A stretch of 64,000 nucleotides of DNA from Pseudaquidulcibacter saccharophilus (GCF_019455445.1 NZ_JAHWUS010000003.1:534281-598280); one strand, 5' to 3'; shown: positions 34,208 through 43,026, counted from the first letter of the stretch. Translations and numbers: made by a program. Notes: generated by a model not told the origin, from the letters alone.

Positions 34208-35566
34208 ATGCGGGGGCATATTTTGAATAAGATATTCAAACAATATTCCATGATTGCTTTGGCGGCTTTGATAATTACAATTCCGGCCATCATAAACGGT
34301 TTTCCATTTGTGTTTATGGACACGATTGATTATCTTGGTGGCCATGTGCGGATTTTTTGTCCGCCGGCATATGGCGCATTTGCAAGCACATTACGTAAAA
34401 TGGGTAATATATGGCTAATCCCTGCGATACAGGGGTTCGCAGTGGCATATGTATTATACTATTTAAATAAAGTGATGTGGGATAGGGTGCGGGTAGTTTG
34501 GTATATTGGCCAAATTGTAATGTTGACCTTGTTTTCAAGCCTACCATTTGTTTCATCACTAATAATCGCCGATATTTTTACGCCGATTTTATTTATTAGC
34601 TTTTTTATTCTGGCCTATTATCAAGATAAAATAGATTTGGTCACAAAAATCATTTTATTGGTAATATTTGCATTTTCTGCAATGGCGCATGTTTCAAATA
34701 TTTATCTTGGCGCCGGGCTATTGATACTTATGATTATGGTTGAATTGGCGCGTGGCGAATTTCGTAGGCATTTATCTGGACTGGCATTCGTAATTGGCGG
34801 TCTTATGTCGGCGGTTGTGGTTTTGCTTGCTGTTAATGTGACCTATTTCAAAAGCCTTTCGCTTTCACCATCTGCACCAACCTATATGCTTGCCAATTTG
34901 GTGGCACAGGGGCCGGCAAAAAAATATTTGCAAGAAGTATGTCCGAATGCAAATTATAAAATTTGTAAATATTCCAATCAATTACCGTCCGAAGTTAATG
35001 ATTTTATTTGGCGTAAAGATGGAATTGTTATGCGAATGGGTGGCTTTCAATCCCTAAATGAAGAAGCGGCGACCATTGTTAAGAAAGCGCTTGTTAAATA
35101 CCCAAAAGAGGTTGCCAGCATCGCCATTGATTCATTTGTAAAATCATTTTTTGTTCACGAACCCGCCGCGGAGATTGATAATAGTATCACAAAGGAAAAT
35201 TTCCCAATTGTGTTGGAGCATTATTTTGGGAATGGCGCAAAACAACAATTTCTCAAATCGGCACAGGCAAATGGCACGTTTCCGCATCATTTAATCCGTA
35301 CAATTGACGACGTGGTATATCCTGCTTCATTGGGTTTGCTTATAATTGCCACAATTTGGTTGGTTCCAAGATATAGGGACAATAAATACTTGCTACCACT
35401 TTTTACGTTTGCCTTTATATGTGGTAATAACTTCTTATGTTCGGTTGGGTCAGGGCTTTTTGATCGTTACCAATCGCGGGTTTCATGGCTTATGGTGCTG
35501 GCTTTATTACAAGTTTTGGCAATGTTGATTATAAGTAAAACGCCATTAAAAGTGGCTAAAAGGTAA
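34208..35566 (+). CDS. Polytopic membrane protein, GT-C-like (paralogue 1)
   Basis: A 452-residue integral membrane protein with about ten TM helices. The N-terminal motif PAIINGFPFVFMDTIDYL (about 26-43) and the following PPAYGAF resemble the loop-1 region of GT-C-type glycosyltransferases and related lipid-linked enzymes. DIFTPILF, HVSNIYLGAGLL and a soluble loop (CPNANYKICKYSNQLP...NDFIW) follow, and it ends with FDRYQSRVSWLM, a C-terminal signature common in alphaproteobacterial membrane proteins of unknown function. Start ATG 34208 has only a weak site; a TTG at 34223 behind GGGGG is equally likely. It is a tandem paralogue of the next gene. The function is unknown. Confidence 0.75.
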   Translation: MRGHILNKIFKQYSMIALAALIITIPAIINGFPFVFMDTIDYLGGHVRIFCPPAYGAFASTLRKMGNIWLIPAIQGFAVAYVLYYLNKVMWDRVRVVWYIGQIVMLTLFSSLPFVSSLIIADIFTPILFISFFILAYYQDKIDLVTKIILLVIFAFSAMAHVSNIYLGAGLLILMIMVELARGEFRRHLSGLAFVIGGLMSAVVVLLAVNVTYFKSLSLSPSAPTYMLANLVAQGPAKKYLQEVCPNANYKICKYSNQLPSEVNDFIWRKDGIVMRMGGFQSLNEEAATIVKKALVKYPKEVASIAIDSFVKSFFVHEPAAEIDNSITKENFPIVLEHYFGNGAKQQFLKSAQANGTFPHHLIRTIDDVVYPASLGLLIIATIWLVPRYRDNKYLLPLFTFAFICGNNFLCSVGSGLFDRYQSRVSWLMVLALLQVLAMLIISKTPLKVAKR

Positions 35567-35703
35567 TCTATTGTTCAAATTATTACAGTTTGGCAAAAAA
35601 TTTGGCATGAAAATCGCATATTTCTCTTGATTTTGTCGTGAAAATGATAGAATAGGCGCAAAATTGTGCAGCGCCGCATTTTGCGATGTTGGGGGAGTAA
35701 TGA

Positions 35704-37092
35704 ATGAAGTCCGCTTTGGTGGATAATGCTTGGTTAATGAATAATTTTAAGCGCGCGCTATTAATGCTTTTGTGCGCAACAATTATGACCATGCCAGCCA
35801 TTATTAATGGTTTCCCTTTTATCTTTCAGGATTCTGCGGATTATCTTGCGGCATTGCCAAGGTTTTACCGTCTGCCTGTCTATGGCTGGTTTGCCAAAAT
35901 CGGCGCACTATTTGACAATATCTGGCTTATCGCTTTTGCCCAAGGGCTTATAATTTCCCATTTGCTTTATTATGTAACCAAAAGCATTTTTGGCAAAGTT
36001 AATTATGGTTTATTGGCACTTATGGTTTTGGTTTTAACCCTTATTACCAGCCTTCCATATTTTAGTGCCTTTATGATGGCGGATGTTTTTACGCCAATTT
36101 TGTTCCTTACCCTTTATTTATTGTTGTTTCATTCCGATACTTTACCGCGCTTTACCTATTATTATTTTTGGGTATTGGCGATTTTCGCGGCAATGGCACA
36201 CATTACCAATATTTATTTGGGGGCAGGGCTTATAATATTCGCGGCATTCTTTAAATGGGCGCGCTCTGGCTTTGCTCTTTCGGCCCTAAAGCCTGTGGCA
36301 TTGCCTTTAATATTGCTTTCGGTTTCTGCCGGATCAATTATGGCAATAAACCAATATTATTTTAAGACATTTAGCCTTTCGCCTGCTTCGCCTGTGTTCA
36401 CGCTTGCCAATCTTGTGTCACAGGGGTCAGCAAAAGAATATATTTTGAATTCTTGCCCTGATGCTGATTTTAAAATTTGCCAATTTGCCAAGGCTCTGCC
36501 AACCGACGTTAATGAATTCATCTGGAGCAGAACGGGAATCGTTATGAAAATGCGCGGTTTTAGCGCTTATCGTAATGAGGCAAAAGAGATTGTTAAAAAC
36601 ACCATCGCAACCTACCCAAAAGAAGTTGCGCAACAGGCGTTAATGTCATTTGTGAAATCATTTGAAAAGCATACGCCGGCGGTAGAAATAAATTCATCTG
36701 TGATTTCCGATAATTTGCCGCATTATATTAAAAAGGTTTATGGCGAAAAAGTGCGCCGTGACTTTTTATATTCGGCACAGGCAAGTGACGGGCTTCCTTA
36801 TGATGCCATTAAAAAGATTGATAATATTGTTTATCCATTATCGCTTTTGGCAACCATTCTTGCGGCAATAATATTCTTGCCACGTGTAAGGGATAATAAA
36901 TATTTATTCCCATTATTCACAATTGTCTTTGTTATGGGCAATAATTTCATCTGTGCCGCTGCATCGGGTCTGTTTGACCGTTACCAAGCGCGTGTATCAT
37001 GGCTTATGGTATTTGCTGTGATGTTGGTGATTGGGATTGTTTGGCAGGAATGGCGCGGGAAAAAGGCTTATAATTTCCTCAAACAAAATTAA
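35704..37092 (+). CDS. Polytopic membrane protein, GT-C-like (paralogue 2)
   Basis: A 462-residue membrane protein with the same layout as its upstream neighbour: PAIINGFPFIFQDSADYL, LPVYGWF, DVFTPILF, HITNIYLGAGLI, a loop with C-x-DADFKICQFAKALPTDVNEFIW, and FDRYQARVSWLM near the end. The acidic residue after the first helix (Asp in F-Q-D / F-M-D) and the two loop cysteines are kept in both copies, which argues that both are functional. GGGGGA lies 8 bases before ATG 35704. The 137-base gap may hold its own promoter. Substrate and reaction are unknown. Confidence 0.75.
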   Translation: MKSALVDNAWLMNNFKRALLMLLCATIMTMPAIINGFPFIFQDSADYLAALPRFYRLPVYGWFAKIGALFDNIWLIAFAQGLIISHLLYYVTKSIFGKVNYGLLALMVLVLTLITSLPYFSAFMMADVFTPILFLTLYLLLFHSDTLPRFTYYYFWVLAIFAAMAHITNIYLGAGLIIFAAFFKWARSGFALSALKPVALPLILLSVSAGSIMAINQYYFKTFSLSPASPVFTLANLVSQGSAKEYILNSCPDADFKICQFAKALPTDVNEFIWSRTGIVMKMRGFSAYRNEAKEIVKNTIATYPKEVAQQALMSFVKSFEKHTPAVEINSSVISDNLPHYIKKVYGEKVRRDFLYSAQASDGLPYDAIKKIDNIVYPLSLLATILAAIIFLPRVRDNKYLFPLFTIVFVMGNNFICAAASGLFDRYQARVSWLMVFAVMLVIGIVWQEWRGKKAYNFLKQN

Positions 37093-37127
37093 TTTGCAGA
37101 TTGCAAATATTTATATGAAATAGTTTT

Positions 37128-37766
37128 ATGAAGATTTTTTATAAAGTAGCTATTTCGTTTATATTTGCTTGCGCAAATATTAGTCCCGCATTTGCCGATG
37201 GTGTAAAAACCCTAAAACCAGATAAGGTTTTTGCGTATTATGACAAGTTCCTAAAGCTTCCACCTGATAAAAAGAATGCAATCAAGGTGGATTATTATCT
37301 GATAAATAATGGCGGCAATATAAAGGCCTTCAATCTAATCTATAAAAATCAGCGATTGAAAATTCCGTACGACAAGTCTGGGAAGATTTTATTTGCGCCG
37401 AACCTTGATCAAATGCAAAACGGATTAATTGAAATTGCCGCAGTAGGTAAGGGTGGCATCACGATCGATGCAAAGCCGAACCTTCCGCTAAATAGTCATT
37501 ATGAAATTGCCCAAATTAATGACGCATTATCAGACTTAAATTCCACAATGTCATTGGCGGGGGCTTTGTCCTTGGCGCTTCCTAAACTTAACTCGGTTAA
37601 ATTTGTTGGAACGTCATCGGGCGTTGCCATTTTACGCGATGGCAGACGTGTAACAATCAGTGAAAATAAAAATGGAATTATATTTAACCCAACCCTTTCT
37701 AAATATCGCGGTGCGGTGGCGGTTGAATTGAATAAGAATCCAATTGGTCTTGAATACGAAAAATAG
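37128..37766 (+). CDS. Exported protein of unknown function
   Basis: A 212-residue protein with a signal peptide (about 1-23, ending SPAFAD). The mature part has a YYDKFLKLPPDKKN segment (about 38-51) and alternating beta-strand patterns (FNLIYKNQRLKIPYD, GLIEIAAVGKGGITI), then a region rich in Leu/Ala (MSLAGALSLALPKLN). I recognise no family. It starts 35 bases after the second membrane protein and is on the same strand, so it may belong to the same unit and act in the periplasm with it. Confidence 0.65.
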   Translation: MKIFYKVAISFIFACANISPAFADGVKTLKPDKVFAYYDKFLKLPPDKKNAIKVDYYLINNGGNIKAFNLIYKNQRLKIPYDKSGKILFAPNLDQMQNGLIEIAAVGKGGITIDAKPNLPLNSHYEIAQINDALSDLNSTMSLAGALSLALPKLNSVKFVGTSSGVAILRDGRRVTISENKNGIIFNPTLSKYRGAVAVELNKNPIGLEYEK

Positions 37767-37835
37767 AAGTTATAATAAGGTATTATAATACCGTAAAGCT
37801 AACCTATTGTTTTTATTGCAAAAACAGTAGGGGTG

Positions 37836-37864
37836 TTGACAAAAGAATCATAATCTTGTTTATG
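37836..37864 (+). promoter_or_regulatory. Sigma-70-type promoter of rplM-rpsI
   Basis: TTGACA (37836-37841), 17 bases, TTTATG (37859-37864), placed 66 bases before the rplM start. Confidence 0.6.
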
Positions 37865-37874
37865 CGCCTCACAC

Positions 37875-37903
37875 AAGCCGTCAAAAGTCATTTTGGCGGG
37901 CTT
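37875..37903 (+). promoter_or_regulatory. Leader hairpin of rplM
   Basis: AAGCC-GTCAAAA (37875-37886) pairs with TTTTGGC-G-GGCTT (37891-37903) around GTCA, with one bulged G and one wobble pair. Lying between the promoter and the rplM start, it could be the binding site for autogenous control by L13; this is inferred from practice in other bacteria. Confidence 0.45.
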
Positions 37904-37929
37904 ATTGTTTTAAACATAGGATAGTTTTT

Positions 37930-38397
37930 ATGTACACAAAAAGTGCAAAAACCGCTGAAGCAGACCGCAAATGGATTGTGGTTGACGCTGATGGTGCGGT
38001 TGTTGGTCGCCTTGCTACTTTTATTGCAAAGCGTCTTCGCGGTAAACATCGCGCTGATTTCACCCCACATGCTGATGTTGGTGATTTTGTTGTTGTTATC
38101 AATGCCGACAAAGTTAAATTTACCGGCAAAAAAATGGAAAACAAACGTTATTACCGCCACACTGGTCACCCAGGCGGTATCAAAGAAACTTCACCTGCTA
38201 AAATCCTTGGCGGTCGTTTCCCAGAACGCGTTCTTGAACAAGCAGTTCTTCGTATGCTTCCTAAAGAATCTCCACTTGCACGCGATCAATTCAAAAAACT
38301 TCGCGTATATGCTGGTGCTGAACACCCGCACGAAGCGCAAAACCCAACCAACGTTGATTTCAAATCAATGAATAGCAAAAACGTAAGGGGCGCATAA
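37930..38397 (+). CDS. rplM: 50S ribosomal protein L13
   Basis: A 155-residue early-assembly protein of the large subunit. [33 protein letters not shown], with [12 protein letters not shown] and the [31 protein letters not shown] block, is diagnostic (named in shorter segments here: [30 protein letters not shown]). It is cotranscribed with rpsI, whose ATG overlaps the stop (TAATG). Confidence 0.97.
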   Translation: MYTKSAKTAEADRKWIVVDADGAVVGRLATFIAKRLRGKHRADFTPHADVGDFVVVINADKVKFTGKKMENKRYYRHTGHPGGIKETSPAKILGGRFPERVLEQAVLRMLPKESPLARDQFKKLRVYAGAEHPHEAQNPTNVDFKSMNSKNVRGA

Positions 38398-38879
38398 TGT
38401 CTGATACAGTTAATTCACTAGAAGATTTGGCAACCCTTGGCAAAGATGAGCAAGTGGTTGAAGTTATTGTTCGTGAACCAGAAATCGATTCTTTGGGTCG
38501 CGCATATTCAACTGGTAAACGTAAAAACGCGATTGCTCGTGTTTGGGTAAAACGCGGTACCGGTAAAATCACCATCAATGGCAAAGACCAAGAGCAATAT
38601 TTTGCACGTCCGGTTCTTCGCATGGTTATCAACCAACCTATGCAAGTTACCAACCGCGCAACTGAATTTGACGTAATCGCAACTGTTAAAGGTGGCGGTC
38701 TTTCTGGTCAAGCTGGTGCGGTTCGTCACGGTATTTCAACTGCTCTTACCCGCTTTGAGCCTGCTCTTCGCGCTGTATTGAAACCTTATGGTTACCTTAC
38801 TCGTGATAGCCGTGTTGTTGAACGTAAAAAATACGGTCGCGCAAAAGCACGTCGTTCTTTCCAGTTCTCAAAACGTTAA
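38397..38879 (+). CDS. rpsI: 30S ribosomal protein S9
   Basis: A 160-residue small-subunit protein whose C-terminal tail reaches the P-site tRNA. The core begins at about residue 36 with [20 protein letters not shown], and [17 protein letters not shown] and [20 protein letters not shown] follow. The C-terminal SKR is intact. The first 35 residues form an acidic N-terminal extension that gamma-proteobacterial S9 lacks but many alphaproteobacteria have. Its start overlaps the rplM stop by one base, and a strong terminator follows. Confidence 0.97.
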   Translation: MSDTVNSLEDLATLGKDEQVVEVIVREPEIDSLGRAYSTGKRKNAIARVWVKRGTGKITINGKDQEQYFARPVLRMVINQPMQVTNRATEFDVIATVKGGGLSGQAGAVRHGISTALTRFEPALRAVLKPYGYLTRDSRVVERKKYGRAKARRSFQFSKR

Positions 38880-38901
38880 TCTGGTTATTCAAATCAAATT
38901 C

Positions 38902-38934
38902 AAAACGCCCTCGAATATTCGGGGGCGTTTTATT
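38902..38934 (+). terminator. Rho-independent terminator after rpsI
   Basis: AAAACGCCCTCGAAT pairs with ATTCGGGGGCGTTTT (one T-G wobble) and is followed by ATTTT. The stop codon of rpsI is 23 bases upstream. Confidence 0.85.
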
Positions 38935-39006
38935 TTGTGTTGCAGTTTAATCACTTCACCATTTAAGTAATTCATTATAAAGATAAAATGAATATTGGGG
39001 GTCGTG

Positions 39007-40899
39007 ATGAATAAACAACAATATAGCTTGCGTGAAAAACTATCATACGCATTTGATAAAAGTATGGCTGCGGGGCCAATGGGGCTTATTGGCTGGTTAA
39101 GTCTTGTAATATTATTTATTGTTGTTGTTTCCGCTGCAATCATAACGATATTTGGCATATTCCCTGATGGCGGCGAAAAATTCACTTTGCCAGAGGCATT
39201 ATGGGGCGCTTTGATGCGCGCTATGGACCCTGGCGTTATCGGTGGTGATACTGGCTGGATGTTCCGTCTAGTTTCATTTGTAATAACCATTGTCGGCGTT
39301 TTCATTTTTTCTGCGTTGATTGGAATTTTAGGCTCTGGCCTTGATGCAAAGCTAGAGGAAATGCGCAAAGGGCGGTCTCGTGTTCTTGAAAATGAACATA
39401 CCATTATTCTTAATTGGTCGCCTTCGGTTTTTGATATTATCTCCGAACTTGTGATTGCGAACCAAAGTCGCACCAAGCCGGCCATCGTCATCCTTGCCGA
39501 TAAAGACAAGGTTGAGATGGAAGATGAGATAAAAGATAAAATCGAAGATTTGGGTAATACACAAATTATCTGCCGCTCTGGTGATCCGACTGATTTGTTT
39601 GATTTGGGCATTGCCAATCCCGAAACATGCCGTTCCGTTATCGTGCTTTCGCCAGAGGTTGAAAACCCAGATTCAAACGTAATCAAATCTATACTTGCAC
39701 TTGTCCACAATCCAAAGCGCCGCGAAGCAAAGTTTCAAATTGCCGCCGAAATTAGAAATAAGGAAAATGTTGATGTTGCCAAAACCGTTGGCGGTGAAGA
39801 GGTGCAGGTTATCCTTGCCGATGACTTTATTTCACGGATTATTGTGCAATCGTGCCGCCAAACCGGATTGTCCGCAGTCTATTCCGAATTATTAGATTTT
39901 GAAGGCTGTGAGATTTATTGTATTAAACAGCCTGATGCAATTGGAAAAACCTTTGCCGAAGCAATTGTTGGCTATGAAAAAAGCACGCCCATTGGGGTTA
40001 AGGTTGGTGGTAAACAAATTACCCTTAATGCCGATAAAGAATATAAAATTACCGCCGATGATGAATTGGTAATAATCGCCGATGACGATGCCGCAATTAA
40101 ATTCACGACCAAAGAAATTGTGAAAAGCGATGCGATATTACCGGTTAAAAAGATTACCGCAAAGGCAGAAAAAACTTTGCTTATTGGTTGGAACCATCGT
40201 GGTGAGACCATTGTTAATGAGCTGGCGCTATTCGTAGCAAAGGGATCAGAATTGGTTATCGCAATTCCAGAAGATATGGTTGGCAATGTAAATGTGCCTG
40301 CGGGTGGTAAAAACCTAAAAATCAATGTGGTTGGGGTTGATACAACTAGCCAAAAAGCCCTTAGTGAGCTTGGGGTAGAAGCATTTGACCACGTATTAGT
40401 TTTGGGGCTATGCGATGATTTGCCTGCACAGGCTGCAGATACCAATACATTAATCACATTGCTTAATATCCGAAAAATTGCCGAAGCTGCGGGAAAGCAT
40501 ATTTCCGTTGTCAGTGAGATGATTGATATAAGAAACCGTGAACTTGCCGAAATTACGCGTGCCGATGATTTTGTTGTAAGCAATAAAATCGTTAGCTTGA
40601 TGTTGGCCCAGGCATCAGAGAACCCGAATATGGAAGAAATCTTCAAGGATCTTCTGGATGAAGAAGGCTCAGAGATTTATGTTAAGCCAATCGGTGAATA
40701 TGTAAAAACCGATACTTCGCTTGATTTCTATGCCCTTTCTCAAGCGGCTTTGGCGCGCGGTGAGGTCGCAATTGGTTATCGTAAAGCTGGTGTGGTTGAC
40801 GATGCGCGCAATTTGGGCGGCGTGGTTATTAACCCTGATAAATCTGCCAAAGTTCAATTCAATGAGAATGACAAGTTAATCGTTCTATCCGAAGGGTAA
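39007..40899 (+). CDS. CASTOR/POLLUX-type ion channel protein with RCK-like domains
   Basis: A protein of about 630 residues of the CASTOR/POLLUX/SYM8 channel family. The start ATG 39007 lies 5 bases after GGGGG. One TM helix (about 25-50), a pore-like region with EALWGALMRAMDPGVIGGD (about 63-81) and a second helix (about 90-112) precede two tandem regulator-of-K+-conductance-type Rossmann domains (HTIILNWSPSVFDIISEL at about 132; TLLIGWNHRGETIVNELA at about 394). Plant homologues conduct K+/Ca2+ in symbiotic signalling; bacterial homologues are poorly characterised. The gene stands alone between terminators and probably makes a monocistronic mRNA. Confidence 0.88.
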   Translation: MNKQQYSLREKLSYAFDKSMAAGPMGLIGWLSLVILFIVVVSAAIITIFGIFPDGGEKFTLPEALWGALMRAMDPGVIGGDTGWMFRLVSFVITIVGVFIFSALIGILGSGLDAKLEEMRKGRSRVLENEHTIILNWSPSVFDIISELVIANQSRTKPAIVILADKDKVEMEDEIKDKIEDLGNTQIICRSGDPTDLFDLGIANPETCRSVIVLSPEVENPDSNVIKSILALVHNPKRREAKFQIAAEIRNKENVDVAKTVGGEEVQVILADDFISRIIVQSCRQTGLSAVYSELLDFEGCEIYCIKQPDAIGKTFAEAIVGYEKSTPIGVKVGGKQITLNADKEYKITADDELVIIADDDAAIKFTTKEIVKSDAILPVKKITAKAEKTLLIGWNHRGETIVNELALFVAKGSELVIAIPEDMVGNVNVPAGGKNLKINVVGVDTTSQKALSELGVEAFDHVLVLGLCDDLPAQAADTNTLITLLNIRKIAEAAGKHISVVSEMIDIRNRELAEITRADDFVVSNKIVSLMLAQASENPNMEEIFKDLLDEEGSEIYVKPIGEYVKTDTSLDFYALSQAALARGEVAIGYRKAGVVDDARNLGGVVINPDKSAKVQFNENDKLIVLSEG

Positions 40900-40916
40900 T
40901 TTATGCCATTTTTATT

Positions 40917-40950
40917 TTATGGCGATTTAAACGACTTTAATTCGCCATAA
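40917..40950 (+). terminator. Hairpin after the channel gene, possible terminator
   Basis: TTATGGCGA (40917-40925) and TCGCCATAA (40942-40950) form a perfect 9-bp stem 18 bases after the stop. No clear T-run follows (TAATAATAATT), so termination is uncertain. Confidence 0.45.
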
Positions 40951-41012
40951 TAATAATTCATCACGTGTTCATTGTGTTTTGGTAAAATGATTTATTAAAA
41001 ATGGGTGGTGAT

Positions 41013-41783
41013 ATGACATTCAAAAAAATTATTCTTAACGGCGCGCTTCTTTCATTGGCAATGCTTGGTGTGGCTGCGTGCACCACAATTGCAAAAACTG
41101 AACCGGTGGCTGATATGGCGCATAATAGCAAGAATTCGCTTGATTGGGCGGGCGCGTACAAAGGTACAATGCCGTGTGCAGATTGCGAAGGCATTGATAC
41201 CGTAATCACGCTTAAGCAAGATGGAACCTATACATCCCAGACCAAATATTTGGGCAAGGGCGACGACAAGGTCTTTACCGAAAATGGCAAATTTTCATGG
41301 TCCGAAGATGGAAGCACGATTATGGCCGATGGAATGCGCCTAAAGGTCGGTGAGAATCATATCACTTGGCTTGATGGGGACGGGAAGGTGATAACCGGCG
41401 ATTTGGCGAAAATGTTTGTACTTCAAAAAATTGCTGACACACCACTTGCCGAAACATATTGGAAATTGGTTGAGATTAATGGGCAACCTGTAAAGCCAAC
41501 AGCGTCTGAGCCATATATGATTTTAAAAGCCGATGGCAGCGTGAATGGATCGTCCGGCTGTAATCGTATGATGGGTTCGTATACTGCCAAAGACATGGGG
41601 CGGATTAGTTTCGGGCAAATGGCGGTAACAAAAATGTTTTGTATGAAAGACATGGAAACCGAACAACAATTCTATAATGTCTTGTCACAGGCCGATAATT
41701 ACACAATCGTTGGCGATACGTTACAGCTTAACAAGGCACGCATGGCACCACTTGCCAAATTTGAGGCGGTTTATTTGAGGTAA
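41013..41783 (+). CDS. NlpE-like / META domain lipoprotein
   Basis: A protein of about 256 residues. The start ATG 41013 is preceded by GGGTGGTG. The signal peptide has lipobox VAAC (Cys at about 23). The first domain (about 44-140) contains the YKGTMPCADCEGIDTVITL motif of the NlpE N-terminal (copper resistance/surface sensing) domain with its CxxC. The second (about 145-255) is a META/HslJ domain: TYWKLVEINGQPV, then SGCNRMMGSYT and MAVTKMFCMKDMETEQQF. The two domains together occur in other proteobacterial lipoproteins. A role in envelope stress or metal resistance is inferred. Confidence 0.88.
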   Translation: MTFKKIILNGALLSLAMLGVAACTTIAKTEPVADMAHNSKNSLDWAGAYKGTMPCADCEGIDTVITLKQDGTYTSQTKYLGKGDDKVFTENGKFSWSEDGSTIMADGMRLKVGENHITWLDGDGKVITGDLAKMFVLQKIADTPLAETYWKLVEINGQPVKPTASEPYMILKADGSVNGSSGCNRMMGSYTAKDMGRISFGQMAVTKMFCMKDMETEQQFYNVLSQADNYTIVGDTLQLNKARMAPLAKFEAVYLR

Positions 41784-41844
41784 ATTGTCTCTTACATAGC
41801 AATGCTGTCGCAAACTTGCCCGAACTTAGTGAGGGACGGCAAGT

Positions 41845-42234
41845 TTAATCTAATTGATGCGGTGATTTGGTGGCTTCTTTCAAAACCTCAAGAATTGCGC
41901 CGGGGTTTGAAAGGACGTCTTTGTCCTTAAAGCGCAGAACGTCAAATCGGCAATATTCAAAATATTCGTTGCGTTCGGTGTCGTTTGCGCGTGTCTCAAG
42001 CTCTGGGCTATCAACCTCGACAATAAGGCCGCGTTCATAGCAAACGAAATCGGCAAAATAACCAATATCATTGCGGCTTTTTTGAATTTTTTCTTCTCGA
42101 AGGAATTTAACGCCCAATGCCTTGTCTTTTATCATCGACCACATTTTAAATTCGGCCTTGGTTGGCTGGTTGCGCATATTACGCCGACCGGAAACGTTAA
42201 ATTCATCGTCAGATTTTTTCGGTGCTTTTCTCAT
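41845..42234 (-). CDS. DUF559 (Vsr-like endonuclease fold) protein with altered active site
   Basis: A 129-residue protein of the DUF559 family, a PD-(D/E)XK/Vsr-like fold. PTKAEFKMWSMIKDKALGVKFLREEKI (about 25-51), then FADFVCYERGLIVEVDS and RFDVLRFKDKDVLSN, match the family's (T.aE..LW..Lr...)-(DF.c....iiElDG..H)-(G..VlRf...dv..n) layout. The usual DGxxH is DSPEL here, so the Gly and His are missing while the Asp and Glu remain. Activity is therefore uncertain. No Shine-Dalgarno is evident before the ATG. It lies between two convergent/tandem envelope genes without partner. Confidence 0.8.
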   Translation of the reverse strand: MRKAPKKSDDEFNVSGRRNMRNQPTKAEFKMWSMIKDKALGVKFLREEKIQKSRNDIGYFADFVCYERGLIVEVDSPELETRANDTERNEYFEYCRFDVLRFKDKDVLSNPGAILEVLKEATKSPHQLD

Positions 42235-42306
42235 GTGGGCGTGAATAGCGGATTTCTATGGGAAGGGGAAGGGGGGATTATTTGTAACCTAAATAACTAT
42301 TTTCAT

Positions 42307-43026
42307 TTATTCTTTATGATAGCTAAAGCACGAAGTTTCACCTTTTTTTGTTTTGCCTATGTTGAAACCAATTGTTTCAACTGTTGGGGCTACTGTAATA
42401 ATAGGCTTTTTAAGGTATTCGCTTAGAAAGGCATCAACTTCATTTTTTATTTCTGGAGATTGTTCAACCGTAGTAAAACCCTTTAATTCAGTATCGTATA
42501 ATACTGAAATATTACTATATCGAGAGACGCTTTGTGGTAATTTTCCTTCATCCGCGGCTTTTTGCATTTCTCTAAACGAATATGAAGTATCTAATTTTCC
42601 AATTAGATTAAATTCACCCTGTTTAACATGGAAATATTTTGTTCCACTATTGAAGCATGTTCCCCAAAGAAATCTGTAATGAAACATTGCAATTGCTGCA
42701 TCGTTTTCTCTCATTTGTCCAATCCAATACCTTTTCCCATTCGATTTATCAACAATTTGAAATAAAGTTACTTCGTTTGGAGATCTAAATAGTAAGCTGA
42801 CATCAGGAATTGTTTTAGTATTGCTATCATACTTCATAATTCTCAAACCTTGAAACATTAAAATCAATGGAGAATTAAATAAGTTTTTTTCATGTGCTGG
42901 ACTGTTTTCATCAATAGCAATAACGACATATCCATAGCCTTCTTTCAATTTTTCAATTGAGCCAGCAATGCTTACAGATGGAATTAAAAGCGAAATTATG
43001 ATTGTAAAAATAAGTTTTTTGAACAT
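42307..43026 (-). CDS. Exported protein of unknown function
   Basis: A 239-residue protein with a signal peptide (about 1-21, ending SVSIAG). The mature sequence is mixed alpha/beta with GYGYVVIAIDENSP (about 29-42), FRSPNEVTLFQIVD and YWIGQMRENDAAIAMFHYRFLWGTCF, then YFHVKQGEFNLIGKLD. One Cys pair could form a disulfide. I recognise no named family; the strand pattern resembles small secreted beta-sandwich proteins of alphaproteobacteria. The ATG is preceded by CGAGAAACCT. The codon use is more A+T-rich than in the ribosomal genes next to it. Confidence 0.65.
   Translation of the reverse strand: MFKKLIFTIIISLLIPSVSIAGSIEKLKEGYGYVVIAIDENSPAHEKNLFNSPLILMFQGLRIMKYDSNTKTIPDVSLLFRSPNEVTLFQIVDKSNGKRYWIGQMRENDAAIAMFHYRFLWGTCFNSGTKYFHVKQGEFNLIGKLDTSYSFREMQKAADEGKLPQSVSRYSNISVLYDTELKGFTTVEQSPEIKNEVDAFLSEYLKKPIITVAPTVETIGFNIGKTKKGETSCFSYHKE

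Noticed and set aside
38889..39710. 273-codon antisense frame over the channel gene
   Set aside because: It covers the rpsI terminator and the channel's helices on the wrong strand; Ser/Ile-rich shadow composition, no start signal.
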